From NCBI RefSeq assembly GCF_022347725.1, contig NZ_JAKRGB010000008.1, positions 62,001 through 126,000 of the forward strand: DNA of 64,000 nucleotides. Reading direction: 5' to 3'. How positions within the stretch are numbered: the first letter of the stretch is position 1; each line of letters begins with the position of its first letter. The position numbers were made by a program, and so were the translations under genes. The notes under the pieces were generated by a model. It was not told the DNA's origin and did no database searches. It was given only the letters and a program-made list of their open reading frames with translations. Positions 1-9,514 of this stretch are shown one piece after another. The stretch is from Ruegeria sp. Ofav3-42 (lineage in GTDB: Bacteria; Pseudomonadota; Alphaproteobacteria; Rhodobacterales; Rhodobacteraceae).

Positions 1-705
1 GTTCAACCGCTGGCGCACACCACCCAGCCCGTTCGATACATGGCGCAGGGGGCTGTTGATATAGGCCGGGTGATCGTGGATTTCATAGGTCGGTACATTG
101 GTCGAGATTTCAGCCTCGCCCTTTTCCCAGATGTAATGCTTGCCAGCGATCAGCGGATGCAGAGACCAGGCCAGAATGCTCAGGCGCTGAATGGCGATGC
201 CGTGCTCCAGCATTTTCTCGGCCAGAGCTTTGGTGAAGGTTTCAGGAGTATCATTTGTCGACGCGCCGCGCATCAGCCAGTCAATAAGCGGCCCACTGAT
301 ATTGCCGTCATCGGGTTCGCGCAGGCGGTTCTCACCCAGATCGATGTTGGTATAGGTGTTGGGCATGAACCCGATATGCCCCTGAATGGCGGCGCTTTCG
401 GGCAGTGCGTCCTCGTAGGCCCAAACCGAATTGGCCATCCGTTGCCCGTTTAGGACGACATCGTGGTAGGTCGCGGTGCCTTTGAAGGGGCAGAATGTCT
501 GCAGCTCGGTTTCTTCACCAAGATCAATGCACACGTCTTCGCGCGGGATATAGATCGCCGGCGGCAGACGCGTTTCATACATGACTTTAGCGTTATGGCT
601 TTCGGCCAAAAGGGTCTCATCCCGGTAAATCGCGATCCGACCGTTCAGCCGCTCGACCGAGATTCCATAGCCTTTTGTTCTTGGTGTGGCGTGGACGTTC
701 ATCAT
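1..705 (-). CDS. DUF427-adenylate/guanylate cyclase fusion, partial (5' part only)
   Basis: The frame runs off the left edge; 235 residues are visible. Residues about 15-105 match the DUF427 family, with CPFKGTATYHDV as its most typical stretch. From about residue 135 the sequence has the region that precedes class III cyclase domains in many alphaproteobacterial cyclases (W or L, G, R, then SLHP, a W, and SPLRHV before RQRL). The catalytic domain should lie beyond position 1, so cyclase activity is inferred. Two ATGs in tandem (705 and 702) follow an AGGGAGG ribosome site; 702 has the better spacing. No signal peptide or membrane segment is visible, so a cytosolic enzyme is likely. Confidence 0.72.
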   Translation of the reverse strand, partial: MMNVHATPRTKGYGISVERLNGRIAIYRDETLLAESHNAKVMYETRLPPAIYIPREDVCIDLGEETELQTFCPFKGTATYHDVVLNGQRMANSVWAYEDALPESAAIQGHIGFMPNTYTNIDLGENRLREPDDGNISGPLIDWLMRGASTNDTPETFTKALAEKMLEHGIAIQRLSILAWSLHPLIAGKHYIWEKGEAEISTNVPTYEIHDHPAYINSPLRHVSNGLGGVRQRLN

Positions 706-808
706 CAACCTCCCTGGCACAGGTCACTATAGGATGGGCTCTGACTGGCGGTTTTCCAAGGGGGTTCGCGGCATTTTTACCGAGCGATAGCTGTGCAGCG
801 GGACTGGC

Positions 809-1510
809 TCAAACCATCTGGATCACATCTTTTTCGATGGACAGCATATAGCCCTTTTTGGCGATGTTCTTGACCAGCAACTCGCTGACCATCTGATTAC
901 CCAATGCATCGCGCAGCCGTTTGATCCGCGTGGCCCCGGCGGCCTCGTCACAATCGGCAGCGTCTTTGCCGGAAATCACCCCTTCGATCTGAGCGCCAGA
1001 CAGAACTTCATCATCCAGCCGGGATTCCGCCAGAACCGAGAGGGTCTCCATCGCCGCTGGGGTCAGTTTGAAATCCATGTTGTTCAGATAAACGGTGTTT
1101 TCTTCGCGGCTGATCAGCAGGGACGTCACCTGAATACCGGTGCGTTCGATCTGGGCCATCCGACGGTTCAGCAGAACCAGCATCACCAGAAATACCAGCG
1201 CGGTTACAAGCATGGCGCTGGCAAACACCAGCAGTACAAAAATAACCATGCGGTAACTGGACAGCGTATCGGCGAAGGCAGTGCCGGATTGGGCCAAGAT
1301 CTCCAGCAGCCGGATTTCCGTCTGTGAGGTCAGGTCGCTTTCGATAAACAGCCGTTCCACACGCGCGTTAAACGCGTTGGCGTCCGGCAGGGTCCAGAAC
1401 AGGAAAACGGCGGCCGTGACAAGAATCAGGACGATCGCCGCAATACCCGCGCCAACCAGTCTTGTCCCTGACCGTCTGGCCTCAGTAACGGAGATAGAAT
1501 TGTCCGGCAT
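809..1510 (-). CDS. Membrane-anchored winged-helix DNA-binding protein
   Basis: This 233-residue protein has two predicted membrane helices (about 20-40 and 88-114) around a roughly 45-residue loop that should be periplasmic. The soluble C-terminal domain (about 130-227) resembles an OmpR-type winged helix: an LT..A.E.L..L start, a conserved RIKRLRDALG helix and a closing KKGYML wing. The likely role is a membrane-tethered transcription regulator. The order is the reverse of ToxR/CadC, where the winged helix comes first. The ATG at 1510 is preferred over 1543 because AAGGAAGG lies just before it; it then overlaps the upstream gene by 29 bases, suggesting co-transcription. The regulatory targets are unknown. 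Confidence 0.6.
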   Translation of the reverse strand: MPDNSISVTEARRSGTRLVGAGIAAIVLILVTAAVFLFWTLPDANAFNARVERLFIESDLTSQTEIRLLEILAQSGTAFADTLSSYRMVIFVLLVFASAMLVTALVFLVMLVLLNRRMAQIERTGIQVTSLLISREENTVYLNNMDFKLTPAAMETLSVLAESRLDDEVLSGAQIEGVISGKDAADCDEAAGATRIKRLRDALGNQMVSELLVKNIAKKGYMLSIEKDVIQMV

Positions 1511-1766
1511 TGGCCTTCCTTTTATCCAATCCTTCCGGCCCAAAGACGGACATCACGTTCAACAAGGTCCAGCCCGACGCGCTGAGGCGTTGCGAGACCT
1601 CTTGCTGGGCCTGGCCTTTGTCACAGGCCGAAACCTGCATCACGCCGTAGTGCAGCCGCAGGGGGTTGTCCTGCTTGGCCTTGTAATCCGCATAGCACTC
1701 GGCCGACGCGGCGGTGCCAAGCGATATCAGGGCCGCAACGGCCAGAGAAGAGAGGATCGGTTTCAT
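1482..1766 (-). CDS. Small exported protein of unknown function
   Basis: This is a 94-residue protein with a clear Sec signal peptide (MKPILSSLAVAALISLG, likely cleaved after ASA). The mature part is about 70 residues with two cysteines that could form one disulfide. I do not recognise the family. The ATG at 1766 is chosen because the signal peptide begins exactly there; an upstream ATG at 1799 would add 11 arginine-rich residues. It lies directly upstream of, and overlaps, the membrane winged-helix gene, so it may be a periplasmic partner or ligand sensor for that protein. This is inference from position only. Confidence 0.6.
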   Translation of the reverse strand: MKPILSSLAVAALISLGTAASAECYADYKAKQDNPLRLHYGVMQVSACDKGQAQQEVSQRLSASGWTLLNVMSVFGPEGLDKRKANAGQFYLRY

Positions 1767-1943
1767 AGGCCGCATCCTGCGCATGGCTTGGCCCGACATT
1801 CAATAACCTAAGGGGTTTGCGGGGCGTGATATCCGATAACAACCGCCCGTTATTGCTTGTCTGAGGGGGGTGGACCCAGTTTCGGGACATCAAGTTTGCG
1901 GTCTGACCCGGATCGCCCCGAAACATCAGTAAGGACACGCACC

Positions 1944-2411
1944 ATGCACCGGAAGTTCATCGCATTAATCGTAGCCACCGCAATCACCATCACCGGCGTC
2001 TCGGTCTCGCAGGCGCGGGCGGCGGACGCCAAGGATATCCTTGGGGGGCTTGCCGCCATCGCGATCATTGGTGCCGGGGTTCATTACTATAATCAGGAAA
2101 AGCGCAAGCAACGGACGACGCGGCATCAGACCTATACGCCGCAGCCCTACGTGGCCCAGCCCAGCTATCCGGTGCGCCCCCTGCCGCGACACGTTGCGCG
2201 CTATGATCTGCCGCAGCAATGCCTGCGCACTTACAACGCCTATTCAAACAATCACCCGCTTCTCGCGCCGAGTTGCCTCAAGAAGCACTACAAACATGCC
2301 AATAGCCTGCCGCAAGAGTGCCAGGTCGGTTTCTGGAATGGCAAAAAGGTGAAGCGGGCATACGAACCCGCATGCCTGCGCCAGCAAGGATACCGCGTCG
2401 TTTACAAGTAA
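1944..2411 (+). CDS. Exported hypothetical protein, His/Tyr/Pro-rich
   Basis: This is a 155-residue protein with a signal peptide ending near SQARA|A. It is followed by a short hydrophobic, glycine-rich segment (about residues 33-47) that could be a membrane anchor or gly-zipper. The middle is basic and rich in Pro, Tyr and Gln, and the C-terminal half contains four cysteines. The ATG at 1944 fits the signal peptide, with AAGGA about nine bases upstream; the longer upstream frame has no signal-like start. It is transcribed divergently from the 1482-1766 gene across about 180 bases and ends at a strong terminator. Function unknown; it is probably an envelope protein. Confidence 0.6.
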   Translation: MHRKFIALIVATAITITGVSVSQARAADAKDILGGLAAIAIIGAGVHYYNQEKRKQRTTRHQTYTPQPYVAQPSYPVRPLPRHVARYDLPQQCLRTYNAYSNNHPLLAPSCLKKHYKHANSLPQECQVGFWNGKKVKRAYEPACLRQQGYRVVYK

Positions 2412-2452
2412 TCACTTTCGAGCAGGAGCGGCGCCACAGAAGCGCCGTGCAG

Positions 2453-2484
2453 GAGAGGGTGGCGCAAGCCGCCCTCTCATTTTT
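2453..2484 (+). terminator. Rho-independent terminator
   Basis: An 11-base-pair stem (GAGAGGGTGGC with GCCGCCCTCTC, one G-U pair) closes a GCAA tetraloop and is followed by ATTTTT. It should end the 1944-2411 transcript just before rnhB. Confidence 0.85.
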
Positions 2485-2492
2485 GTCTTGCT

Positions 2493-3140
2493 ATGGGACG
2501 TAAAACGCGGTTTTCGGTGGGTATGACAAACCCGGATTATTCAATTGAACAAGCGGCAGTGGCGCAAGGATACCTGCGGATTGCCGGTGTGGACGAGGTC
2601 GGCCGTGGGCCTTTGGCCGGGCCGGTGGTCGCGGCGGCGGTGATTCTGAACCCCGAGGACATCCCCGAGGGGCTGAATGATTCAAAGAAGCTGACGACCA
2701 AACGGCGTATTGCAATGGACGCTGCTGTGCGCGACCGGGCCGAGTTCGCCATAGCCGAGGCTTCGGTTGCCGAGATTGACGAACACAACATCTTGCGTGC
2801 CTCGCATCTGGCGATGGAACGTGCGGTTGCGGCTCTGGATCCACCGCCGGACTATCTGCTGATCGATGGAAATATGATCCCGCGGGGTCTGACGATCCCT
2901 GCGCAGGCGGTTGTCAAAGGCGATGCGTATTCCGTGTCGATCGCGGCGGCTTCGATCATCGCCAAAAACTGGCGCGATCAACTGATGGTGGATTTGGCGC
3001 AACAGCATCCCGGCTATGGATGGGAGACAAACGCAGGCTATCCGTCAAAACAACACAGAGAAGCGCTGCAAAATCTCGGCGTGACCCCACATCATAGGCG
3101 TTCGTTCAAACCGGTACACAATATCTTGTATCAAGAGTAA
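2493..3140 (+). CDS. rnhB: Ribonuclease HII
   Basis: RNase HII cuts the RNA strand of RNA-DNA hybrids and starts removal of single ribonucleotides from DNA. The 215-residue protein carries the signature GVDEVGRGPLAGPVV, whose Asp34 and Glu35 are metal ligands, then LLIDGN and KGDAYSVSIAAASIIAK with the remaining acidic and lysine residues of the family. E. coli RnhB is 198 residues, so a start at the in-frame ATG 2523 (205 residues) is equally possible; neither start has a strong ribosome site. It sits immediately upstream of ccrM, separated by 107 bases that hold the ccrM promoter region. Confidence 0.95.
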   Translation: MGRKTRFSVGMTNPDYSIEQAAVAQGYLRIAGVDEVGRGPLAGPVVAAAVILNPEDIPEGLNDSKKLTTKRRIAMDAAVRDRAEFAIAEASVAEIDEHNILRASHLAMERAVAALDPPPDYLLIDGNMIPRGLTIPAQAVVKGDAYSVSIAAASIIAKNWRDQLMVDLAQQHPGYGWETNAGYPSKQHREALQNLGVTPHHRRSFKPVHNILYQE

Positions 3141-3153
3141 ATCGTAAGCCGCT

Positions 3154-3192
3154 GATTCAAAAAAGAAATTGACGGCGATTCGACTTTGACTC
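3154..3192. promoter_or_regulatory. Cluster of three GANTC sites upstream of ccrM
   Basis: Three CcrM target sites lie within 39 bases: GATTC at 3154-3158, GATTC at 3177-3181 and GACTC at 3188-3192. A TTGACG that could serve as a -35 element is at 3169-3174. In Caulobacter the ccrM promoter is known to contain GANTC sites whose methylation state limits its own expression. The same arrangement here suggests methylation-coupled autoregulation. Confidence 0.55.
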
Positions 3193-3238
3193 ATCCTTGT
3201 CTCAACCAAATGAGCGCAAAAGCGCCGTGGATACTTGA

Positions 3239-4348
<1,110 letters not shown>

Positions 4349-4399
4349 TTTTACGAACACCGCCGGTGCCTGTGGCCTGACACAAGGCACTAAGCCTTG

Positions 4400-4430
4400 C
4401 CCCGCCGTTTTCGGCGGGGTCTTTTGTTTT
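4400..4430 (+). terminator. Rho-independent terminator after ccrM
   Basis: A perfect eight-base-pair stem CCCCGCCG/CGGCGGGG around TTTT is followed by a T-rich run (TCTTTTGTTTT). Confidence 0.9.
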
Positions 4431-4491
4431 ATTCCCCGTCTGGTTCCGATATGAGATTCCTGGCCTGCTGCGCACGGAAGGAGCCTCGGCC

Positions 4492-5874
4492 ATGTCGGAT
4501 ACCACAGCCAGCGAATCCCGTCTTGAACGGTTCTCGATAACCAGGCCGGATGTGTACGATCTGGACAACAAATACACCGAGGCCGCACTGGAACGGCACA
4601 AGCGCGAAGGGCTGGAGCTGGCCGTCCGCGCCCGTTGGATCGCAATGGGCCTGACCGGCATTCTGCTGGTTTTCCTTAATCCACATTGGGAAGTGCTGTG
4701 GTATCACTTCATCCTGCTGCTCATCTGCGCCAATGGCTGGCTGATCCGGCGCGCGGGCAGAGTGGGTCAGTCAAGGGTCGAGCTATTGCTGATCTTCGTT
4801 GATCTGCTGATCATGACGCTGGGGATGATCGTGCCAAACCCGTTCAGCGATGATGTCAGGCCATTGGCGATGCAGTACAGGTTCGACAACTTCCAGTATT
4901 TCTTCATCATTTTGGCAGCAGGAACACTGGCCTATTCCTGGCGCACAGTGGTAGCTATCGGGTCGTGGACCTTGATGATGTGGACGGCGGGTTGGGTGAT
5001 TGCGTGGTGGGTGGCGACGCCGATACCCGGCATCAGCGAACGCGTGTCCGAGGCGCTGGTCGGGTATCCGGATGTTGCCGAATGGCTGGACCCCAACAGC
5101 TTTATGCCCGAGCTGCGTGTTCAGCAGGTTATCGTTTTCATGATGGTTGCCGTCACGCTTGCCATCTCAATGCGGCGGCTTAACCGGCTATTGATGACGA
5201 ATGCGGGGCTGGAGAGGGAGCGTGCAAACCTGTCGCGGTATTTCTCGCCCAATGTTGTCGATGAGCTGAGCCAGAACGATGAACCGCTCAAACAGGTGCG
5301 CAAGGAAAACATAGCAGTTCTGTTTATCGACATCGTTGGTTTTACGAAGTTCGCCGCTGGTCGTGACCCATATGAGGTCATCGAGGTGCTGCGCGGATTT
5401 CACGCGCGCATGGAGTCCGAGGTGTTCCGACATCACGGAACGCTGGACAAATACCTTGGCGATGGGCTGATGGCCACGTTTGGGACCCCGGTGCCGACGC
5501 CATTGGATGCGAGCAACGCGGTGGCCTGCGCGCGTGACATGGTTGACGTGATCGACCGTTGGAATCTGGAGCGGCGTCGCGCTGGTGAGCCCGAGATACA
5601 GGTTGGGATCGGCGTTCATTATGGACCCGTGGTGTTAGGAGATATTGGAGCGAACCGGCTGGAATTCGCGGTCATCGGCGATGCGGTGAATGTATCGGCC
5701 AAGCTGGAGGCCATGACACGCGAGCTTGGCGCGCGCGTGGTGTTGAGCAATGCGGTTCGCACGCAGGTGATGCAGGAAGGCAATAACGTCACGGAGTTGA
5801 CGGCAGGCTTTGCCAAACACGAAAATCAGGTTGTTCGGGGTGTCGAAGACACGATGGATGTCTGGGTGAAGTAG
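4492..5874 (+). CDS. Membrane adenylate/guanylate cyclase
   Basis: This is a 460-residue class III nucleotide cyclase. Residues about 45-230 hold a membrane module of about six helices that is probably sensory. A linker (LERERANLSRYFSPNVVDEL), typical of the family, leads into the catalytic domain (about 268-440). The two metal-binding aspartates are visible as Asp280 in LFIDIVGFT and Asp324 in KYLGDGLMATF, and the later AVIGDAVNVSAKLE segment is also present. The product is most likely cyclic AMP, although substrate-choosing residues cannot be judged with certainty. It sits alone between the ccrM terminator and convergent alkB, and is the second cyclase-type gene in the window. Confidence 0.88.
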   Translation: MSDTTASESRLERFSITRPDVYDLDNKYTEAALERHKREGLELAVRARWIAMGLTGILLVFLNPHWEVLWYHFILLLICANGWLIRRAGRVGQSRVELLLIFVDLLIMTLGMIVPNPFSDDVRPLAMQYRFDNFQYFFIILAAGTLAYSWRTVVAIGSWTLMMWTAGWVIAWWVATPIPGISERVSEALVGYPDVAEWLDPNSFMPELRVQQVIVFMMVAVTLAISMRRLNRLLMTNAGLERERANLSRYFSPNVVDELSQNDEPLKQVRKENIAVLFIDIVGFTKFAAGRDPYEVIEVLRGFHARMESEVFRHHGTLDKYLGDGLMATFGTPVPTPLDASNAVACARDMVDVIDRWNLERRRAGEPEIQVGIGVHYGPVVLGDIGANRLEFAVIGDAVNVSAKLEAMTRELGARVVLSNAVRTQVMQEGNNVTELTAGFAKHENQVVRGVEDTMDVWVK

Positions 5875-5898
5875 AGCGGAACTCTCCCGCCGGTCTGT

Positions 5899-5956
5899 GT
5901 CGCATTAAAGATGCGACCCATCCCGTTGGGCCGGGCAGCGCGCTGACGCGCGCTGC
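5899..5956. terminator. Two adjacent hairpins between convergent genes
   Basis: GTCGCAT/ATGCGAC (5899-5917) and GCAGCGCG/CGCGCTGC (5935-5956) are perfect inverted repeats in the short gap between the cyclase stop and the alkB stop. Neither is followed by a clear T run, so they may be weak bidirectional terminators or transcript-end structures. Confidence 0.4.
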
Positions 5957-5958
5957 GG

Positions 5959-7098
5959 TCAGGACCTCGGCAGCGGGTTTAGCGATTTGTTGTAGGGCTT
6001 CCAATCTGTGACTTCGGGATAGTATTGACGCCGCCATGCCCGGACGCGGGGGTTCATGACGCAGCGCCACAGCGGTGGGATCATCGCCGCGACGGTCATC
6101 ACAGGGTAGCCGTAGGGCAGTTGCGGGGCCGTGTCCTCTGAGTGGTGCTGTAGCAATGGAAAACGCCGGTTGGGCTTGTAATGGTGGTCGGAATGCCGTT
6201 GCAGGTTTATCAACAGCCAGTTCGATGCTTTCTGCGAGGCATTCCACGAATGGCGCGGCTGGACGTGTTCATATTTGCCATTGCCGAGATGCTTGCGGGT
6301 CAGGCCGTAATGCTCGACGTAGTTTACCAGTTCCAGCTGCCAGATGGCGACGCCTGCCTGAATCAGGAACAGGGCGACACCCGACCACCCTCCGATAAAG
6401 AACGCCAGCGCGAGCATACCGGCCTGCAGCCCCCAATAGCGCCAGAATGGGTTTCCCCGGTCGGTCCAAGGACGCTGCTTGCGCGCCAGCTTGTCCTGTT
6501 CCGCCCGAAAGGCAGACACTAGGCATTGCCACATGACACGAGGATAGAACCGGTGGAAACCCTCGTTGTAGCGCGCGGTGACAGGATCACGTGGAGTGCC
6601 GACATAGCGGTGATGAACCAGCAGATGTTCGGACCGAAAATGGGAATACAGCACCATCGCCAGCAGGATATCACCCAACCATCGCTCGAGCCGGCCCTGC
6701 TGGTGCATCAGTTCATGGCTGTAGTTGATCCCGATCGTGCCGGAAATCACACCCATTCCAAAGAACAGGCCGACCTTGGACAGCGTTGACAGATGGTCCG
6801 TGTGGGTTGCGTACCAAATCAGTCCGTACAAAGTCAGGAATTGAACGGGGACCCAGGCCTTGGTCAGCAGGATGTACCATCTCAGCGTGTCATCCGATGT
6901 GTCCGGGTCAGCGTTTTCCAGATTCAGACCGGTCAGTCGATCCAGCGCGGCAAAGGCCCACCAGGTCGACATGGGCACCAACAACACCCACCAACCCCCG
7001 GCAAATGCGGTGGACCAGATCACGGGGATCAGCAGGAAAGACACCCAGAACGGCGACGCCGATTGCCAACGAGAGAGATTGTCCGATGCGATCATCAT
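5959..7098 (-). CDS. alkB: Alkane 1-monooxygenase, AlkB family
   Basis: This 379-residue integral-membrane non-heme diiron hydroxylase would oxidise the terminal methyl of medium-chain alkanes or a related chain. All family histidine boxes are present: HELMH (128-132), EHLLVHH (157-163), NYVEHYGL (259-266) and LQRHSDHH (299-306). Hydrophobic helices occupy residues about 15-55, 75-125 and 222-255. No rubredoxin, rubredoxin reductase or alcohol dehydrogenase gene lies next to it, so electron supply must be encoded elsewhere. It could be a broader-range AlkB relative, but the LQRHSDHH and NYVEHYGL boxes favour true AlkB. Confidence 0.92.
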   Translation of the reverse strand: MMIASDNLSRWQSASPFWVSFLLIPVIWSTAFAGGWWVLLVPMSTWWAFAALDRLTGLNLENADPDTSDDTLRWYILLTKAWVPVQFLTLYGLIWYATHTDHLSTLSKVGLFFGMGVISGTIGINYSHELMHQQGRLERWLGDILLAMVLYSHFRSEHLLVHHRYVGTPRDPVTARYNEGFHRFYPRVMWQCLVSAFRAEQDKLARKQRPWTDRGNPFWRYWGLQAGMLALAFFIGGWSGVALFLIQAGVAIWQLELVNYVEHYGLTRKHLGNGKYEHVQPRHSWNASQKASNWLLINLQRHSDHHYKPNRRFPLLQHHSEDTAPQLPYGYPVMTVAAMIPPLWRCVMNPRVRAWRRQYYPEVTDWKPYNKSLNPLPRS

Positions 7099-7154
7099 TT
7101 GGCTCCGATCAACTGCGCGCAGACTAGACCCACGGCGCTATGGCGCACAATGGG

Positions 7155-8210
7155 TTACGTCGAGCGCCAGAGGTCGTAGGCCTTGCGCATGACAGTCGGC
7201 AGATCACTTGGGCGGAATGCGTGTTTATCCATGACGATCAGGTCGTCACGGTCGGATTCGCTCGGCAGCGGAGCGCTCCAGATTCGCAGGATCAGGTGGA
7301 AATGAGTAAAGGTGTGGCGAACCTCGCCCGGCAGCATCTGCCAGTCCGCCGGAAACGGGGGGAATTCAGCGGGTGTCTCGGACCATTCTGACCCCGGCCA
7401 GCCCAACATGCCGCCCAGCAACCCTTTATCCGGGCGGCGTTCCAGCAGCAAAGCTCCATCAATGCGCCGTGCGATATACACATGCCCAAATCGGGTAGGT
7501 TTTGGCTTTTTAGGCGTCTTGCGCGGCAGATCGGCCTGCGTTCCGGCCACCCGCGATGCGCAGGGATCCCGTACAGGGCAGATACCGCAGGCCGGGGATT
7601 TGGGGGTGCAGATCGTGGCGCCCAGATCCATCACCGCTTGTGCGTAATCACCTGGACGTATTTCCGGCGTCAGAGTGGCGGCTCGGTCCTTGAGTTGCGG
7701 TTTCGACCCCGGCAAAGGATCGTGGATGTCGTAAAGGCGGGCCATGACCCGTTCGACATTACCGTCCAGCACGGTTTCAGGGCGATCAAAAGCGATGGCC
7801 GAGATCGCGGCCGCCGTATAAGGGCCAATGCCCGGCAGTTTCAGCAGGGCATCATGGGAATTCGGGAACCTTCCACCATGTTCTTCGGTCACGACGCGCG
7901 CGCATTTTAGCAGATTTCGGGCGCGGGCGTAATAGCCCAGACCGGCCCATTCGCCCATGACCTGATCGTCCGGGGCAGACGCCAGTGCTTCAACCGTTGG
8001 CCAGCGGGTTGTGAATCGCACGAAATAGTCTCGCACAGCGGCAACGGTGGTCTGTTGCAGCATCACCTCGGACAGCCAGACACGATAGGGGTCGGGCAAA
8101 ACGCCGTTAGCACGATCAGAGGGGCCAACGCGCCACGGCATCTCGCGGGCGTGGCAGTCATACCAACCCAGCAACGCACTGCTCACGTCAAATTCACCAG
8201 AGTCACGCAA
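7155..8210 (-). CDS. mutY: A/G-specific adenine glycosylase
   Basis: MutY removes adenine mispaired with 8-oxoguanine. The 351-residue protein has the SEVMLQQT helix with the catalytic glutamate, a helix-hairpin-helix with LPGIGPYTA, the catalytic aspartate in VLDGNVERV, and the iron-sulfur loop C-x6-C-x2-C-x5-C (CTPKSPACGICPVRDPC). The C-terminal 120 residues form the NUDIX-like 8-oxoG recognition domain. The first codon is TTG at 8210; a GTG at 8186 is an alternative. It diverges from the DciA-like gene across 81 bases. Confidence 0.95.
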   Translation of the reverse strand: MRDSGEFDVSSALLGWYDCHAREMPWRVGPSDRANGVLPDPYRVWLSEVMLQQTTVAAVRDYFVRFTTRWPTVEALASAPDDQVMGEWAGLGYYARARNLLKCARVVTEEHGGRFPNSHDALLKLPGIGPYTAAAISAIAFDRPETVLDGNVERVMARLYDIHDPLPGSKPQLKDRAATLTPEIRPGDYAQAVMDLGATICTPKSPACGICPVRDPCASRVAGTQADLPRKTPKKPKPTRFGHVYIARRIDGALLLERRPDKGLLGGMLGWPGSEWSETPAEFPPFPADWQMLPGEVRHTFTHFHLILRIWSAPLPSESDRDDLIVMDKHAFRPSDLPTVMRKAYDLWRST

Positions 8211-8291
8211 GTTTTATCTATCTCCTTGTCGGGTTTCGCTGGCGCCCGTTTGTATGGCCTTTACAATAGCGGCGCAGGAGTTGGAAACCAG

Positions 8292-8798
8292 ATGCAGCGC
8301 AGACGTTCTTCGACCCGCGGGTTCAAACGCACCGCGACTTTGCTGAACGACCAGATTCGGCGCGCCGGGGAAAGCCGGGGATTCGCCGTGTCGCGCCTGC
8401 TGACTCATTGGGCCGAGATCGTGGGGCAGGATATGGCCGCCATCGCGCGGCCTGTGAACGTAGGCTATGGCAAAGGTGGAATCGGCGCGACGCTGACCGT
8501 GCTGACAACTGGCCCTCAGGCACCTATGCTTGAAATGCAAAAGGAACAGCTGCGCGGCAAGGTGAATGCGGTCTATGGCTATAATGCGATAAGTCGCGTG
8601 CGTATCACCCAGACCGCTCCGACCGGATTTGCCGAGGGGCAGGCCAGTTTCGACCACAAACCGAAATCGGCGAAACCCAAGATCGAACCAGAAATCGCAG
8701 CCGAGGCGGACCGAACCGCGCGAGACGTCCATGACGGCGATCTGCGCGCGGCCCTTGAACGTCTGGGCCGTAACGTTTTATCCAAGCAAAAACGCTGA
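8292..8798 (+). CDS. DUF721 / DciA-like protein
   Basis: This is a 168-residue DUF721 protein. DciA, the characterised member, loads the replicative helicase in bacteria lacking DnaC/DnaI. The N-terminal half contains the family pattern (LLTHWAEIVGQDMAAIARPV, then a strand-rich segment and the LEMQKEQLRGKVNAVYG helix). The C-terminal third is charged and probably disordered. The ATG at 8292 is chosen because the family begins here and AGGAG lies 11 bases upstream; the upstream open frame overlaps mutY. The dsbA-like gene follows 14 bases later. Confidence 0.8.
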   Translation: MQRRRSSTRGFKRTATLLNDQIRRAGESRGFAVSRLLTHWAEIVGQDMAAIARPVNVGYGKGGIGATLTVLTTGPQAPMLEMQKEQLRGKVNAVYGYNAISRVRITQTAPTGFAEGQASFDHKPKSAKPKIEPEIAAEADRTARDVHDGDLRAALERLGRNVLSKQKR

Positions 8799-8812
8799 GA
8801 AAGGGCTGAGAA

Positions 8813-9475
8813 ATGAGCCGTATTGCAACCGGAATTTGTGCGGCCGTCGCCGTGGCCGCTGGCGGCTATTGGCTGTCGCTGTCGAATTCCAATCCCGCCT
8901 ATCCGCTGATCAGCAGCGCCGAGGCGCAAGAGGCCGATCTGGATACCTCGACTATCGTCGAAATGACTCTGGGGGCCGAAGACGCGCCCGTCGAGATCAT
9001 CGAATATGCTTCTTATACCTGCCCGCACTGTGCGAATTTCCACACCGGCGCGTTCAAAGAGCTGAAGAAAGACTTCATCGACACCGGCAAGGTGAAGTTC
9101 ATCTACCGCGAGGTTTACTTTGACCGCTATGGCCTGTGGGCTTCGATGGTTGCGCGTTGCGGCGGGCCCGAAAAATTCTTTGGCATTTCGGACCTGATCT
9201 ATGAAGGTCAGTCCGAATGGACCAAGGCCGGTGGTCCGGCAGAAATCGTCGACGAGCTGCGCAAGATCGGCCGTCTGGCCGGTATCGACAATGATCAGCT
9301 TGAAGCCTGCCTGCAGGACGGAACCCGCGCGCAGACGCTGGTGGCGTGGTATCAGGAAAACGCTGAGCGTGACGGCGTTCAGGCGACCCCGTCCTTCGTT
9401 GTGAATGGCAAGAAGGTCGACAACCAGTCCTACGGTGACTTCAAGAAACTGATCGAAGACGAACTGGGCAGCTAA
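8813..9475 (+). CDS. DsbA-family thiol-disulfide oxidoreductase
   Basis: This 220-residue exported protein has an N-terminal signal segment ending near SSAEAQ and a thioredoxin fold with active-site CPHC at Cys70-Cys73. A cis-proline appears in ATPSFVVNG near residue 197. It should form or isomerise disulfides in the periplasm. Two further cysteines (ARCGGP, EACLQDG) lie in the helical insertion. The ATG follows AAGGGCTGAGAA, and a strong terminator ends the transcript. The family is broad (DsbA/DsbG/BdbD-like), so a specific name is not given. Confidence 0.9.
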   Translation: MSRIATGICAAVAVAAGGYWLSLSNSNPAYPLISSAEAQEADLDTSTIVEMTLGAEDAPVEIIEYASYTCPHCANFHTGAFKELKKDFIDTGKVKFIYREVYFDRYGLWASMVARCGGPEKFFGISDLIYEGQSEWTKAGGPAEIVDELRKIGRLAGIDNDQLEACLQDGTRAQTLVAWYQENAERDGVQATPSFVVNGKKVDNQSYGDFKKLIEDELGS

Positions 9476-9483
9476 GTGCTTTC

Positions 9484-9514
9484 GCGACCGGCTCGATAAG
9501 GGCCGGTCGCTTTT
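9484..9514 (+). terminator. Rho-independent terminator
   Basis: GCGACCGGC and GCCGGTCGC form a strong stem over a TCGATAAGG loop, followed by TTTT. It overlaps the end of the convergent lpxK gene by one base. Confidence 0.85.
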
